This document shows positions 1 through 5,729 of a stretch of 12,871 nt of DNA, piece by piece. Within the stretch, counting starts at the first letter, position 1. Every line of letters starts with the position of its first letter. The notes below the pieces were generated by a model that searched no databases, had not been told where the DNA came from, and saw only the letters and a program-made list of their open reading frames with translations. This DNA comes from an uncultured Clostridia bacterium (GTDB taxonomy: Bacteria; Bacillota; Clostridia; TANB77; CAG-508). Where the stretch lies: assembly GCA_944390615.1 (NCBI GenBank), contig CALXRJ010000118.1:1-12871 (forward strand), in the 5' to 3' direction. The position numbers were made by a program, and so were the translations under genes.

Positions 1-1825
1 TTTAGCCTCTAATTTAGGTGTAGTAGAACTTACCCTAGCATTAGAAAGTGCATTTGATGTAAACAAAGACAAAATCATTTGGGATGTAGGACATCAAACT
101 TATGTGCATAAAATTCTAAATGGTAGAAAAGAAGCGATAAAAACATTAAGAAAGTTAAACGGGATAGCAGGTTTTCCAAAAACAAAAGAATCCCAAACAG
201 ATTGTTTTGATACAGGACATAGTAGTACATCTGTTTCAGCAGCTATGGGAATGGCAAAAGCAAGAGATATTAAAAAAGAAAATTATTCTGTAGTGGCAGT
301 CATAGGAGATGGGGCATTAACAGGTGGAATGGCATTAGAGGCCTTAAACCATATAGGAAGTTCAGGAACTGATGTAATAGTGGTTTTAAATGACAATGAA
401 ATGAGCATATCCAAAAATATTGGTGGAATCAATATGCTTTTAAGTAAATTAAGAGCAAGAAAAACTTATACCATTTCCAACCAATCTGGAAGAAAAATAT
501 TAGACAAAATTCCAGTAGTAGGACCTGTTTTAGTCAAAGGAATTAGAAGATTAAAACAAGGGATCAAACAATTAATCATACCCAAAATGTTTTTCGAAGA
601 TATTGGATTTAAATATTTAGGACCAATTGATGGACACAACATCGAAGATATGGAGCTCATTTTCAAAAGAGCCAAAGAATTAGACGAGCCAGTCTTAATC
701 CATGTTTTAACCCAAAAAGGAAAAGGATACGAACCAGCAGAAAAGGAGCCAGATAAATTTCATGCCACATCTCCTTTTGATATCCAAACTGGAAAAACCA
801 AAAAAGAAAAAGCCAAAGATTATTCCAAAGCATTTGGCGAAAAACTAGTAAAATTAGCACAAAAAAACAAAAATATTGTAGCTATTACTGCCTCTATGAA
901 AGATGGAACAGGTCTTAGCGAATTTGCCAAAAGGTATCCAGAGCGATTTTTCGATGTAGGAATTGCAGAACAGCATGCCTTAACATTTGCAGCAGGTTTA
1001 GCAAAAGAAGGAATGGTTCCTTTTGTTCCAATTTATTCATCCTTTTATCAAAGAGCCTATGATCAAGTGATTCATGATATTTGTATACAAAATCTACCAG
1101 TTATTATGTGTGTAGATAGAAGTGGTATTGTAGGAGCAGATGGAGAAACACATCAAGGAACTTTAGACTTATCCTTTTTCAAATTAATTCCCAATATTAC
1201 CATCATGGCGCCAAAAGACTTCAAAGAATTAGAAGATATGATGGAATTTGCTATTAAACGAAAAGCACCAGTTGTAATCAGATATCCAAGAGGAGGAGAA
1301 GCAAAAGAAAAGTTTAGAACACATTCTTATATCCAATATAAAAAGAGTGATATCTTAACATTAGGAAATGATGTAACCATTATCGCAATTGGGAACCAAG
1401 TCAGTAAAGCCATGAACCTTTATCGAAAATTAAAAGAAATAGGAATAAAAGCAGAAGTTATAAATGCTAGATTTTTAAAACCATTTGATAAATACACAGT
1501 TTTAAAATCAATTACAAAAACCAGATTTGTGGTAACCATAGAAGACAATACCTTAATAGGAGGTCTAGGCAGTGAAGTAAAAGAAATCATTGCAGAAAAA
1601 AGACTCCAAAATGTAATTGTAAAAACATTTGGCTATCCAGACGTTTTTGTAGAACATGGAACGCCACAAGAATTAGAAGAAATGTATAAAATAGATGAAA
1701 AATCTATATTTTATGCGATAAAAAATACCATAAAATATAAAAAAACAAGAGAAATAAAAGCAGAAACCAAAAACATACAACAATTAAACGGATATAGCAT
1801 AAAAAGAATACAAAAAAATGCTTAA
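1..1825 (+). CDS. dxs: 1-deoxy-D-xylulose-5-phosphate synthase, 5'-truncated by the window edge
   Basis: Condenses pyruvate with glyceraldehyde 3-phosphate to 1-deoxy-D-xylulose 5-phosphate, the first step of the MEP isoprenoid pathway and a source of thiamine and pyridoxal precursors; it is a cytosolic ThDP enzyme. The reading frame is open from base 2, where it reads LASNLGVVELTLAL and then WDVGHQTYVHK, which is DXS core sequence. About 607 residues are visible and roughly 50 N-terminal ones are missing, so the ATG at 104 is internal. Visible landmarks are the GHSSTS segment, the ThDP motif GDGALTGG with its downstream LNDNEMSISKNIGG, and the pyrimidine-binding domain with DVGIAEQHALTFAAG, DRSGIVGADGETHQG and VIRYPRGG. 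A transketolase C-terminal domain follows. The last ~30 residues, after the usual end near YKIDEKSIFYAIK, form a Lys-rich tail. The gene ends convergently with the pseudouridine synthase across a shared terminator. Identity is essentially certain. Confidence 0.97.
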   Translation, partial: LASNLGVVELTLALESAFDVNKDKIIWDVGHQTYVHKILNGRKEAIKTLRKLNGIAGFPKTKESQTDCFDTGHSSTSVSAAMGMAKARDIKKENYSVVAVIGDGALTGGMALEALNHIGSSGTDVIVVLNDNEMSISKNIGGINMLLSKLRARKTYTISNQSGRKILDKIPVVGPVLVKGIRRLKQGIKQLIIPKMFFEDIGFKYLGPIDGHNIEDMELIFKRAKELDEPVLIHVLTQKGKGYEPAEKEPDKFHATSPFDIQTGKTKKEKAKDYSKAFGEKLVKLAQKNKNIVAITASMKDGTGLSEFAKRYPERFFDVGIAEQHALTFAAGLAKEGMVPFVPIYSSFYQRAYDQVIHDICIQNLPVIMCVDRSGIVGADGETHQGTLDLSFFKLIPNITIMAPKDFKELEDMMEFAIKRKAPVVIRYPRGGEAKEKFRTHSYIQYKKSDILTLGNDVTIIAIGNQVSKAMNLYRKLKEIGIKAEVINARFLKPFDKYTVLKSITKTRFVVTIEDNTLIGGLGSEVKEIIAEKRLQNVIVKTFGYPDVFVEHGTPQELEEMYKIDEKSIFYAIKNTIKYKKTREIKAETKNIQQLNGYSIKRIQKNA

Positions 1826-1910
1826 AATATGGAAAAATGATGGTTCTAAAAGAAATGAAAATTAATATAGATGCGAAAAAAATACTAAAAAAGTGAAAAA
1901 TTGTAAAAAA

Positions 1911-1970
1911 GATAAACACTCTTTAGAAAAAAAGAAGTTAACCTTTTTTCAAAGAGAGTTATCTTTTTTT
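1911..1970. terminator. Bidirectional intrinsic terminator between dxs and the pseudouridine synthase gene
   Basis: GATAA..CTCTTT..GAAAAAA at 1911-1932 pairs imperfectly with CCTTTTTTCAAAGAG..TTATC at about 1942-1963. On the + strand a T7 run follows (1964-1970). On the - strand the stem is followed by TTTTTT, so it can stop transcription from both converging genes. Confidence 0.8.
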
Positions 1971-2812
1971 CAATTTAATGTAAAAGACAAAGGCTTTTTA
2001 TAAACCGGATGTATAAAAGAAAGGTGATAACATACTAAATAGTAGTGATCTATGAAATCTGACATGTCACCATACAAATCATCACCCAGTAAAGGATGGC
2101 CAATAGATGCAAAATGAACTCTAATTTGATGTGTTCGGCCAGTTTCTAACAGACATTTTACGAAAGAAGAATTTTCGCGTTCTTCTAAAACTTCAAAATG
2201 AGTAACTGATTTTTTTCCATCGGGGCAAATACATCGTTCCATAATACTTCCTGGTTTTCTGGCAATTGGTTGATCAATGGTTCCTTTTTTAACGTCCAAA
2301 ATGCCAGACACAAGAGCTATGTATTCTTTTTGAAAAGTATGATTTGCCATTTGCTTAATCAAACATTCTTGTACATATTCATTTTTAGCAAAAACAATTA
2401 AGCCAGAAGTATAAAAATCTAAACGATTAACAGGTCGTATTTTTTTAGGTAAATGGATTTTATCAAAATAAAATTTTAAGCCATTGGAAAGTGTATCATC
2501 AAAATGAAGCATAGAAGGGTGAACTGCTATACCGGCAGGTTTGTTTAAAAGTAAAAGCCATTCATCTTCATAAACAATATCTAATGGCATTTTAGTAGAG
2601 ATGATATTAGAGTTATCTTCTGGATAGTTAAAATCAATAGAGATGCTATCTCCTATATGTACAAAATGTCTTGTGTCACAAACTTTTCCGTTTAAAGTGA
2701 CAGATTTCGTTTGGATTAATTTAAGCAAGAGCCTAGAAGATATTTGTAATTTATTTTTTAAAATGGTATTTATCGTTAAAAAATCATTTTCAACTTTATA
2801 ATTTAATATCAT
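1970..2812 (-). CDS. RluA-family 23S rRNA/tRNA pseudouridine synthase
   Basis: Isomerises specific uridines in structured RNA to pseudouridine; the family acts on 23S rRNA or tRNA in the cytoplasm. The 280-residue protein has an S4-like RNA-binding domain (about residues 12-60), then the catalytic domain. Visible motifs are LLLLNKPAGIAVHP (about 86-99), the catalytic loop NRLDFYTSGLIVFAK with the nucleophilic Asp at 132, and the C-terminal ETGRTHQIRVHFASIGHPLL (about 223-242). The family's usual HRLD is NRLD here (Asn129), a small deviation outside the catalytic Asp. The ATG is preceded by AAAGGA at 8 nt, which fixes the start. The exact target (RluA, RluC or RluD class) cannot be assigned from motifs, so no symbol is given. 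It lies downstream of the small - strand gene at 2897-3409, separated by a 16-bp palindrome. No clear promoter of its own was found. Confidence 0.93.
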   Translation of the reverse strand: MILNYKVENDFLTINTILKNKLQISSRLLLKLIQTKSVTLNGKVCDTRHFVHIGDSISIDFNYPEDNSNIISTKMPLDIVYEDEWLLLLNKPAGIAVHPSMLHFDDTLSNGLKFYFDKIHLPKKIRPVNRLDFYTSGLIVFAKNEYVQECLIKQMANHTFQKEYIALVSGILDVKKGTIDQPIARKPGSIMERCICPDGKKSVTHFEVLEERENSSFVKCLLETGRTHQIRVHFASIGHPLLGDDLYGDMSDFIDHYYLVCYHLSFIHPVYKKPLSFTLN

Positions 2813-2836
2813 ATAATCAATCCTTTAAAATAAACT

Positions 2837-2873
2837 CCAAATTTAGTAAACTATAAAAGTTTACTAAATTTGG
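2837..2873 (-). terminator. Perfect 16-bp inverted repeat, probable terminator of the 2897-3409 gene
   Basis: Bases 2837-2852 (CCAAATTTAGTAAACT) are the exact reverse complement of 2858-2873, with a 5-base loop. On the - strand it lies just after the stop of the 2897-3409 gene and is followed by AGTTTATTTT, a modest U-rich tail. It sits 25 bases before the pseudouridine synthase start, so it could also act as an operator or attenuator for that gene. The stem is very AT-rich, so termination may be leaky. Confidence 0.6.
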
Positions 2874-2896
2874 TTATAATAAAATTAGTTACTGAG

Positions 2897-3409
2897 TTAT
2901 TCATCACTATCATGATAATGATTTTTATTAGTCATTCCTACTGAATAATAATATACTAAAGCCACAATGGCAATAGCAACAACAGCTAAAATTAACCAAA
3001 TCCAAGTTGTAGATCCCATACCAAATAAAGTTCCATTATTGGTAGTAGAGGTTCTAGTAGCTGTATAATTTCCTGTATGATTTGTGGTCATAGCAGCTGT
3101 ATTGGTTTCTCTAGATGTTGAATGATTTGTTTCAGTATTACTTGTTGTTGTATTCATAGTATTTGTATTGGTATGATTAGATGTCATATTTGCTGTACCA
3201 TTTTCCATTTCACCAGTCATATCTTTCGATGTATTAGAAATGTCTCTAGCGGCATCTTCGACACCATTTTCAGCATCTCCTACTACATTCCTTACAGTAT
3301 TTGCAGCACCTTCCATGGTAGACATGGCATCAGCAGCAAAAGTACAACCAATACTAAATAGGATAGCAAAAGTGAATAATAGTAATCCGAATAAAAACTT
3401 TTTTTGCAT
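2897..3409 (-). CDS. Small secreted, C-terminally membrane-anchored Thr/Asn-rich protein of unknown function
   Basis: Not assigned to a named family. The 170 residues fall into clear zones. A signal peptide covers about residues 1-25 (MQKK, a hydrophobic core, then TFA before ADA). Residues about 26-70 form an Ala/Asp/Glu/Asn-rich stretch resembling an amphipathic helix, with phrases such as GAANTVRNVVGDAENGVEDA. Residues about 71-130 are low-complexity and dominated by Thr, Asn, Ser and Met. A strong membrane helix follows (about 134-157), then a short polar tail rich in His and Asp (NKNHYHDSDE). The predicted protein is exported, with its stalk outside and a 12-15 residue tail inside. AGGAGG lies 8 nt upstream of the ATG. 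The layout matches the next - strand gene at 3613-4014, suggesting paralogous or co-functional surface proteins. A weak promoter candidate lies at 3458-3486. The Cys near residue 22 is not in a convincing lipobox. Confidence 0.85.
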   Translation of the reverse strand: MQKKFLFGLLLFTFAILFSIGCTFAADAMSTMEGAANTVRNVVGDAENGVEDAARDISNTSKDMTGEMENGTANMTSNHTNTNTMNTTTSNTETNHSTSRETNTAAMTTNHTGNYTATRTSTTNNGTLFGMGSTTWIWLILAVVAIAIVALVYYYSVGMTNKNHYHDSDE

Positions 3410-3457
3410 TTTAATATCCTCCTAAAAAAATTAGTTTAAAAACTAAACTTAATAATA

Positions 3458-3486
3458 GTATTATTTTTTTAGGACAAAATATACAA
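3458..3486 (-). promoter_or_regulatory. Candidate promoter for the 2897-3409 gene
   Basis: On the - strand TTGTAT (3481-3486), a 17-base spacer, then TAATAC (3458-3463). The -35 is reasonable but the -10 matches consensus at only three of six positions. A small hairpin, TTAGTTT/AAACTAA (3431-3446), would lie in the 5' leader just before the ribosome site. Confidence 0.35.
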
Positions 3487-3510
3487 TGAAAAAAATTCAA
3501 AAAAATAAAA

Positions 3511-3535
3511 AAGTGGCTTAAGCCACCTTTTTGCC
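3511..3535 (-). terminator. Second intrinsic terminator between the two small surface-protein genes
   Basis: GTGGC-TTAA-GCCAC (3513-3526) extended by flanking A/T pairs. On the - strand it is followed by TTTTTTATTTTTTT, an excellent U-tract. It insulates the 2897-3409 gene from upstream transcription. The T5 run on the + strand side makes it possibly bidirectional. Confidence 0.75.
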
Positions 3536-3575
3536 TTCATTTGAAAAATCCCATTGTTGTACTTTTCTTTACAAA

Positions 3576-3604
3576 AAGGTGTAATGAAATATTTCTTACA
3601 CCTT
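3576..3604 (-). terminator. Intrinsic terminator immediately after the 3613-4014 gene
   Basis: AAGGTGTAA (3576-3584) pairs with TTACACCTT (3596-3604), and the loop side is extended by the self-complementary GAAAT/ATTTC with one bulged T. On the - strand the stem is followed by TTTTTG, nine bases beyond the stop codon. Confidence 0.75.
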
Positions 3605-3612
3605 GTAAAAAA

Positions 3613-4014
3613 TTAATTGTGATTAATTCTAATTAAAATTGCTATAGCAAAAAATATTAATAAAACACCAATTACAATCAAAGCAATATTAATCAAATTG
3701 GTAATAGTTGAACTATTAGAAGTTGTAACATTTGCTACACTACTTACAGTAGAGGATGTATTAGAAGTAAATAAATCACTTGTAGAAGAACTTGTATTAG
3801 AAGTAGGACTACTATTTAAAGCATTATTTGTAGTAGCAGTAGAACTATTTAAAGTATTATTTGTAGTTGTAGCAGTAGCAGAGTTAGAAGTCATTGTATT
3901 AGAATTTGTTGTACCGGTATTTTCGGTTAAGTTTAAATCAATACCATAGCAAACATTTGCTAACAAAACAATAGCTAACCCAAATACTAATAATAGTTTT
4001 GTTATTTTTGACAT
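3613..4014 (-). CDS. Small secreted, C-terminally anchored Ser/Thr/Asn-rich protein of unknown function
   Basis: Not assigned to a named family. From the ATG at 4014 the protein is 133 residues. A signal peptide covers about 1-24 (MSKITK, a Leu/Val-rich core, then NVCYG). A low-complexity ectodomain of about 80 residues follows, made almost only of Ser, Thr, Asn and Ala. A membrane helix lies at about 106-127, with a short tail ending in IRINHN. The stalk contains a near-repeat, TATTTNNTLNSS followed by TATTNNALNSS, visible in DNA as two copies at 3812-3880. A second possible ATG lies at 4020, but AAGGAGG (4022-4028) is only about one base from it and seven from 4014, so 4014 is preferred. 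A good promoter lies upstream (4060-4089) and a terminator follows, so the gene is monocistronic. It shares its architecture with the 2897-3409 product without obvious residue-level similarity. A cell-wall-spanning or spacer-like surface protein is likely; the specific role is unknown. Confidence 0.85.
   Translation of the reverse strand: MSKITKLLLVFGLAIVLLANVCYGIDLNLTENTGTTNSNTMTSNSATATTTNNTLNSSTATTNNALNSSPTSNTSSSTSDLFTSNTSSTVSSVANVTTSNSSTITNLINIALIVIGVLLIFFAIAILIRINHN
3812..3880 (-). repeat. Two tandem near-copies (33 and 36 bp) inside the Ser/Thr/Asn-rich stalk gene
   Basis: Copy one is 3812-3844 and copy two is 3845-3880. They share CTATTTAAAG, one C/T change, ATTATTTGTAG, and a common TAGCAGTAG tail; copy two has one additional codon. 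Both keep the reading frame and encode 11 and 12 residues. Confidence 0.8.
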
Positions 4015-4020
4015 AATCAT

Positions 4021-4028
4021 TCCTCCTT
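4021..4028 (-). promoter_or_regulatory. Ribosome binding site deciding the 4014 start
   Basis: AAGGAGGA on the - strand. It abuts the upstream ATG at 4020 but is 7 nt from the ATG at 4014, which sets the start of the small surface protein. Confidence 0.75.
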
Positions 4029-4059
4029 AAGACTTTCTCATTTGATTCACAATAATAAT

Positions 4060-4089
4060 ATCATAACACAAAAAAATATAATTTGTCTA
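4060..4089 (-). promoter_or_regulatory. Promoter for the 3613-4014 gene
   Basis: On the - strand TAGACA (4084-4089), an 18-base spacer, then TATGAT (4060-4065). Each hexamer matches the housekeeping sigma consensus at five of six positions. It lies back to back with the recX promoter, about 27 bases away on the other strand. Confidence 0.75.
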
Positions 4090-4115
4090 TAATTTTTAAA
4101 AAATTTCTAAAAACA

Positions 4116-4144
4116 TTGTAAAAAATATTGTTTTCTGGTAAAAT
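4116..4144 (+). promoter_or_regulatory. Promoter of the recX-glycosyltransferase-CorC operon
   Basis: TTGTAA (4116-4121), a 17-base spacer, TAAAAT (4139-4144). The expected transcription start near 4151 leaves a leader of about 22 bases before the recX ATG at 4173. That argues against the longer reading frame beginning at 4128. Confidence 0.75.
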
Positions 4145-4158
4145 ATATTCTATAACTT

Positions 4159-4165
4159 GGGAGGA
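4159..4165 (+). promoter_or_regulatory. Ribosome binding site of recX
   Basis: GGGAGGA, seven bases before the ATG at 4173. This fixes the start 15 codons inside the longest open frame. Confidence 0.85.
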
Positions 4166-4172
4166 TAGTCAT

Positions 4173-4622
4173 ATGTATTCATTAGAAGAATTTGACAAAG
4201 AAAAAGCAAAAGTTTTAAAATATATACTATACAAAAAAAGAACTGAAAATGAAGTAAGAACCAAATTTCAATCTATCTTAGAGGAAGAACTGCTAGAAGA
4301 CATTATAACATATTTAAAAGAAGCCAAATACATAGATGATACAGAATATATACAAAAAATAATCCATAATTTTAAAACATTAAAAAACTTATCTATGGCA
4401 GAGCTAAAATACAAATTACTGGCAAAAGGTTTAAACAAAAATTTAATTGAAGATTATTTTTATGAAAACCAAGAAGAACTAACAGAATATGAAATAAACG
4501 CAGCATGTCATATGATAGAAAAAAAGAAAAAAGACTTAGAAGCAGGCGAAATAAAAAAATATTTATTAAAAAAAGGGTATAAACAAGACAATATCAAAGA
4601 AGCTTTTGAAAGACAAACCTAA
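4173..4622 (+). CDS. recX: RecX-family regulatory protein
   Basis: RecX binds RecA filaments and limits their growth or activity in recombination and the SOS response; it acts in the cytoplasm. The 149-residue product fits the usual RecX size. It is Lys/Glu-rich, all-helical in appearance, and built of the three-helix repeats typical of the family. The first repeat carries the family signature, seen as VLKYILYKKRTENEVRTKF followed by LKEAKYIDDTEYI. The second is around ELKYKLLAKGLNKNLIEDYF and the third around EIKKYLLKKGYKQDNIKEAF. The start was taken at 4173 because of a strong GGGAGGA site and an upstream promoter that would begin transcription inside the longer frame. No SOS-box-like palindrome was seen at the promoter. 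It is the first gene of a four-gene operon, 13 bases ahead of a GT4 glycosyltransferase. RecA is not in the window, so the functional link with the operon is unclear. Confidence 0.9.
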   Translation: MYSLEEFDKEKAKVLKYILYKKRTENEVRTKFQSILEEELLEDIITYLKEAKYIDDTEYIQKIIHNFKTLKNLSMAELKYKLLAKGLNKNLIEDYFYENQEELTEYEINAACHMIEKKKKDLEAGEIKKYLLKKGYKQDNIKEAFERQT

Positions 4623-4635
4623 GAAAGGAACCAAA

Positions 4636-5709
4636 ATGAAAAAAATACTGTTTTCAGCATATTCATTAGAGGTAGGAGGGATTGAAACAGCATTAATAAC
4701 ATTATTAAAAAAAATCCACATAAACTATAACATAACTTTATTTTTAGAAAAAAAAGAAGGAATATTCTTAAAAGACATACCAGAAGACATCCAAATCAAA
4801 ACCTATGTACCAAGTAGCAATCCGATCAAACTCATCAGAAAAGCTAGTAATTTCATAAAACAACAAATATTTAAATTAAAATACAAAAACAAATTTGCAT
4901 TTTCAGCATGTTTTGCAACCTATAGTTATCCAGCATCTTTTGTAGCAAGAACAGCAAGCAAAAATTGTTGTTTATGGGTACATAATGATTACATGAATTT
5001 TTATCAGCAAGATGTAAACAGATACAAAGAATTTTTTTTTCAACTAAAAATCGAACAATTTCAAAAAATAATCTTTGTATCAGAAAATGACAAAAATGTA
5101 TTTTTAGAGTATTTTCAAGAATATAAGGAAAGGTGTTGGCAGTGTAATAATTTAATCAATTATCCAATGATACAAAAAAAAGCAGAAGAAAAAATTTCAG
5201 ACTTTAAAAAACAAAAAAATCTCATTACATTTATCAATATAGGAAGGCATGATGAAAAACAAAAAAAGCTAAGTAGAATCATTCATGCTACCCAAAGATT
5301 AAATGAACAAGGTTACTATTTTAGAGTAGTATTCGTAGGAGAGGGGGCAGATACGCCTAGCTATAAAGAGCAAGCCAAAAATATTCCCAATATAGAATTT
5401 TTAGGAACCAAAGAAAATCCATATCCTTATTTAAAGGAAAGTGATTGTATGATTTTGTCATCTGATTTTGAAGGCTATCCAGTGGTATTTATTGAAAGTC
5501 TCATTTTAGGCAAGCCAATTATAACAACAGATGTATCAGATAGCAAAAAAGACATAGAAGGCAAATTTGGTATTGTTGTAGAAAAATCAGAAGAAGGTGT
5601 ATACCAAGGAATGAAACAATATTTAGATCATGGATTTAAAATGGAAACTTTTGATCCAGAACAATATAATAAAGACATATTAAAAAAATTAGAAGAAATC
5701 ATAAAATAA
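4636..5709 (+). CDS. GT4-family (GT-B fold) glycosyltransferase
   Basis: Probably transfers a sugar from a nucleotide-sugar donor to a growing glycan or lipid-linked acceptor at the cytoplasmic face of the membrane. The 357-residue protein starts MKKILFSAYSLEVGGIETAL, the N-terminal Rossmann motif with a Gly-Gly-Ile-Glu loop typical of group 1 transferases. The C-terminal domain shows FINIGRHDEKQKKLSRII (about 199-216), a VVFVGEGAD strand (231-239), IEFLGTKENPYPYL (253-266), and the donor-binding E-x7-E signature in SSDFEGYPVVFIESLILGKP, with Glu279 and Glu287. The start at 4636 follows GAAAGGAA by five bases; an in-frame TTG at 4606 would overlap recX and is not needed. It is followed 20 bases later by a GT2 gene, so the pair probably builds a surface polysaccharide or glycoconjugate. 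Donor and acceptor cannot be inferred. CCLWVHNDY (111-119) is another family-like segment. Confidence 0.93.
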   Translation: MKKILFSAYSLEVGGIETALITLLKKIHINYNITLFLEKKEGIFLKDIPEDIQIKTYVPSSNPIKLIRKASNFIKQQIFKLKYKNKFAFSACFATYSYPASFVARTASKNCCLWVHNDYMNFYQQDVNRYKEFFFQLKIEQFQKIIFVSENDKNVFLEYFQEYKERCWQCNNLINYPMIQKKAEEKISDFKKQKNLITFINIGRHDEKQKKLSRIIHATQRLNEQGYYFRVVFVGEGADTPSYKEQAKNIPNIEFLGTKENPYPYLKESDCMILSSDFEGYPVVFIESLILGKPIITTDVSDSKKDIEGKFGIVVEKSEEGVYQGMKQYLDHGFKMETFDPEQYNKDILKKLEEIIK

Positions 5710-5713
5710 GGAG
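5708..5713 (+). promoter_or_regulatory. Distant Shine-Dalgarno of the GT2 gene, with an intervening two-codon ORF
   Basis: AAGGAG ends 16 bases before the ATG at 5730, an unusually long gap. Between them is ATG CTG TAA (5716-5724), out of frame with the gene and only two bases from the SD. The family-typical beginning MISFIIPAYN makes 5730 the right start despite the spacing. Confidence 0.45.
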
Positions 5714-5729
5714 AAATGCTGTAAAAAAT

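Noticed and set aside
1837..1896. A 19-codon frame after dxs (MMVLKEMKIN...).
   Set aside because: No ribosome site of quality, Lys-rich by base composition, and too short to support as a gene.
3330..3350. A lipoprotein signal around the Cys near residue 22 of the 2897-3409 product.
   Set aside because: The residues before Cys (Ser-Ile-Gly) do not fit the usual Leu-x-x-Cys lipobox, and a normal signal peptidase site (TFA before ADA) follows.
3122..3949. Plus-strand frames opposite the two small surface-protein genes.
   Set aside because: The - strand readings have signal peptides, anchors, ribosome sites and terminators. The + strand products are Cys/Ile- or Val/Leu-rich artefacts of the repeated codons.
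4128..4172. Upstream ATG that would lengthen RecX by 15 residues (MFSGKIYSITWEDSH).
   Set aside because: It overlaps the -10 promoter region, has no ribosome site, and the ATG at 4173 has GGGAGGA at seven bases.
4606..4635. TTG start extending the GT4 gene by ten codons into recX.
   Set aside because: The added residues are not family-like, and the ATG at 4636 has a good ribosome site and the correct N-terminal motif.
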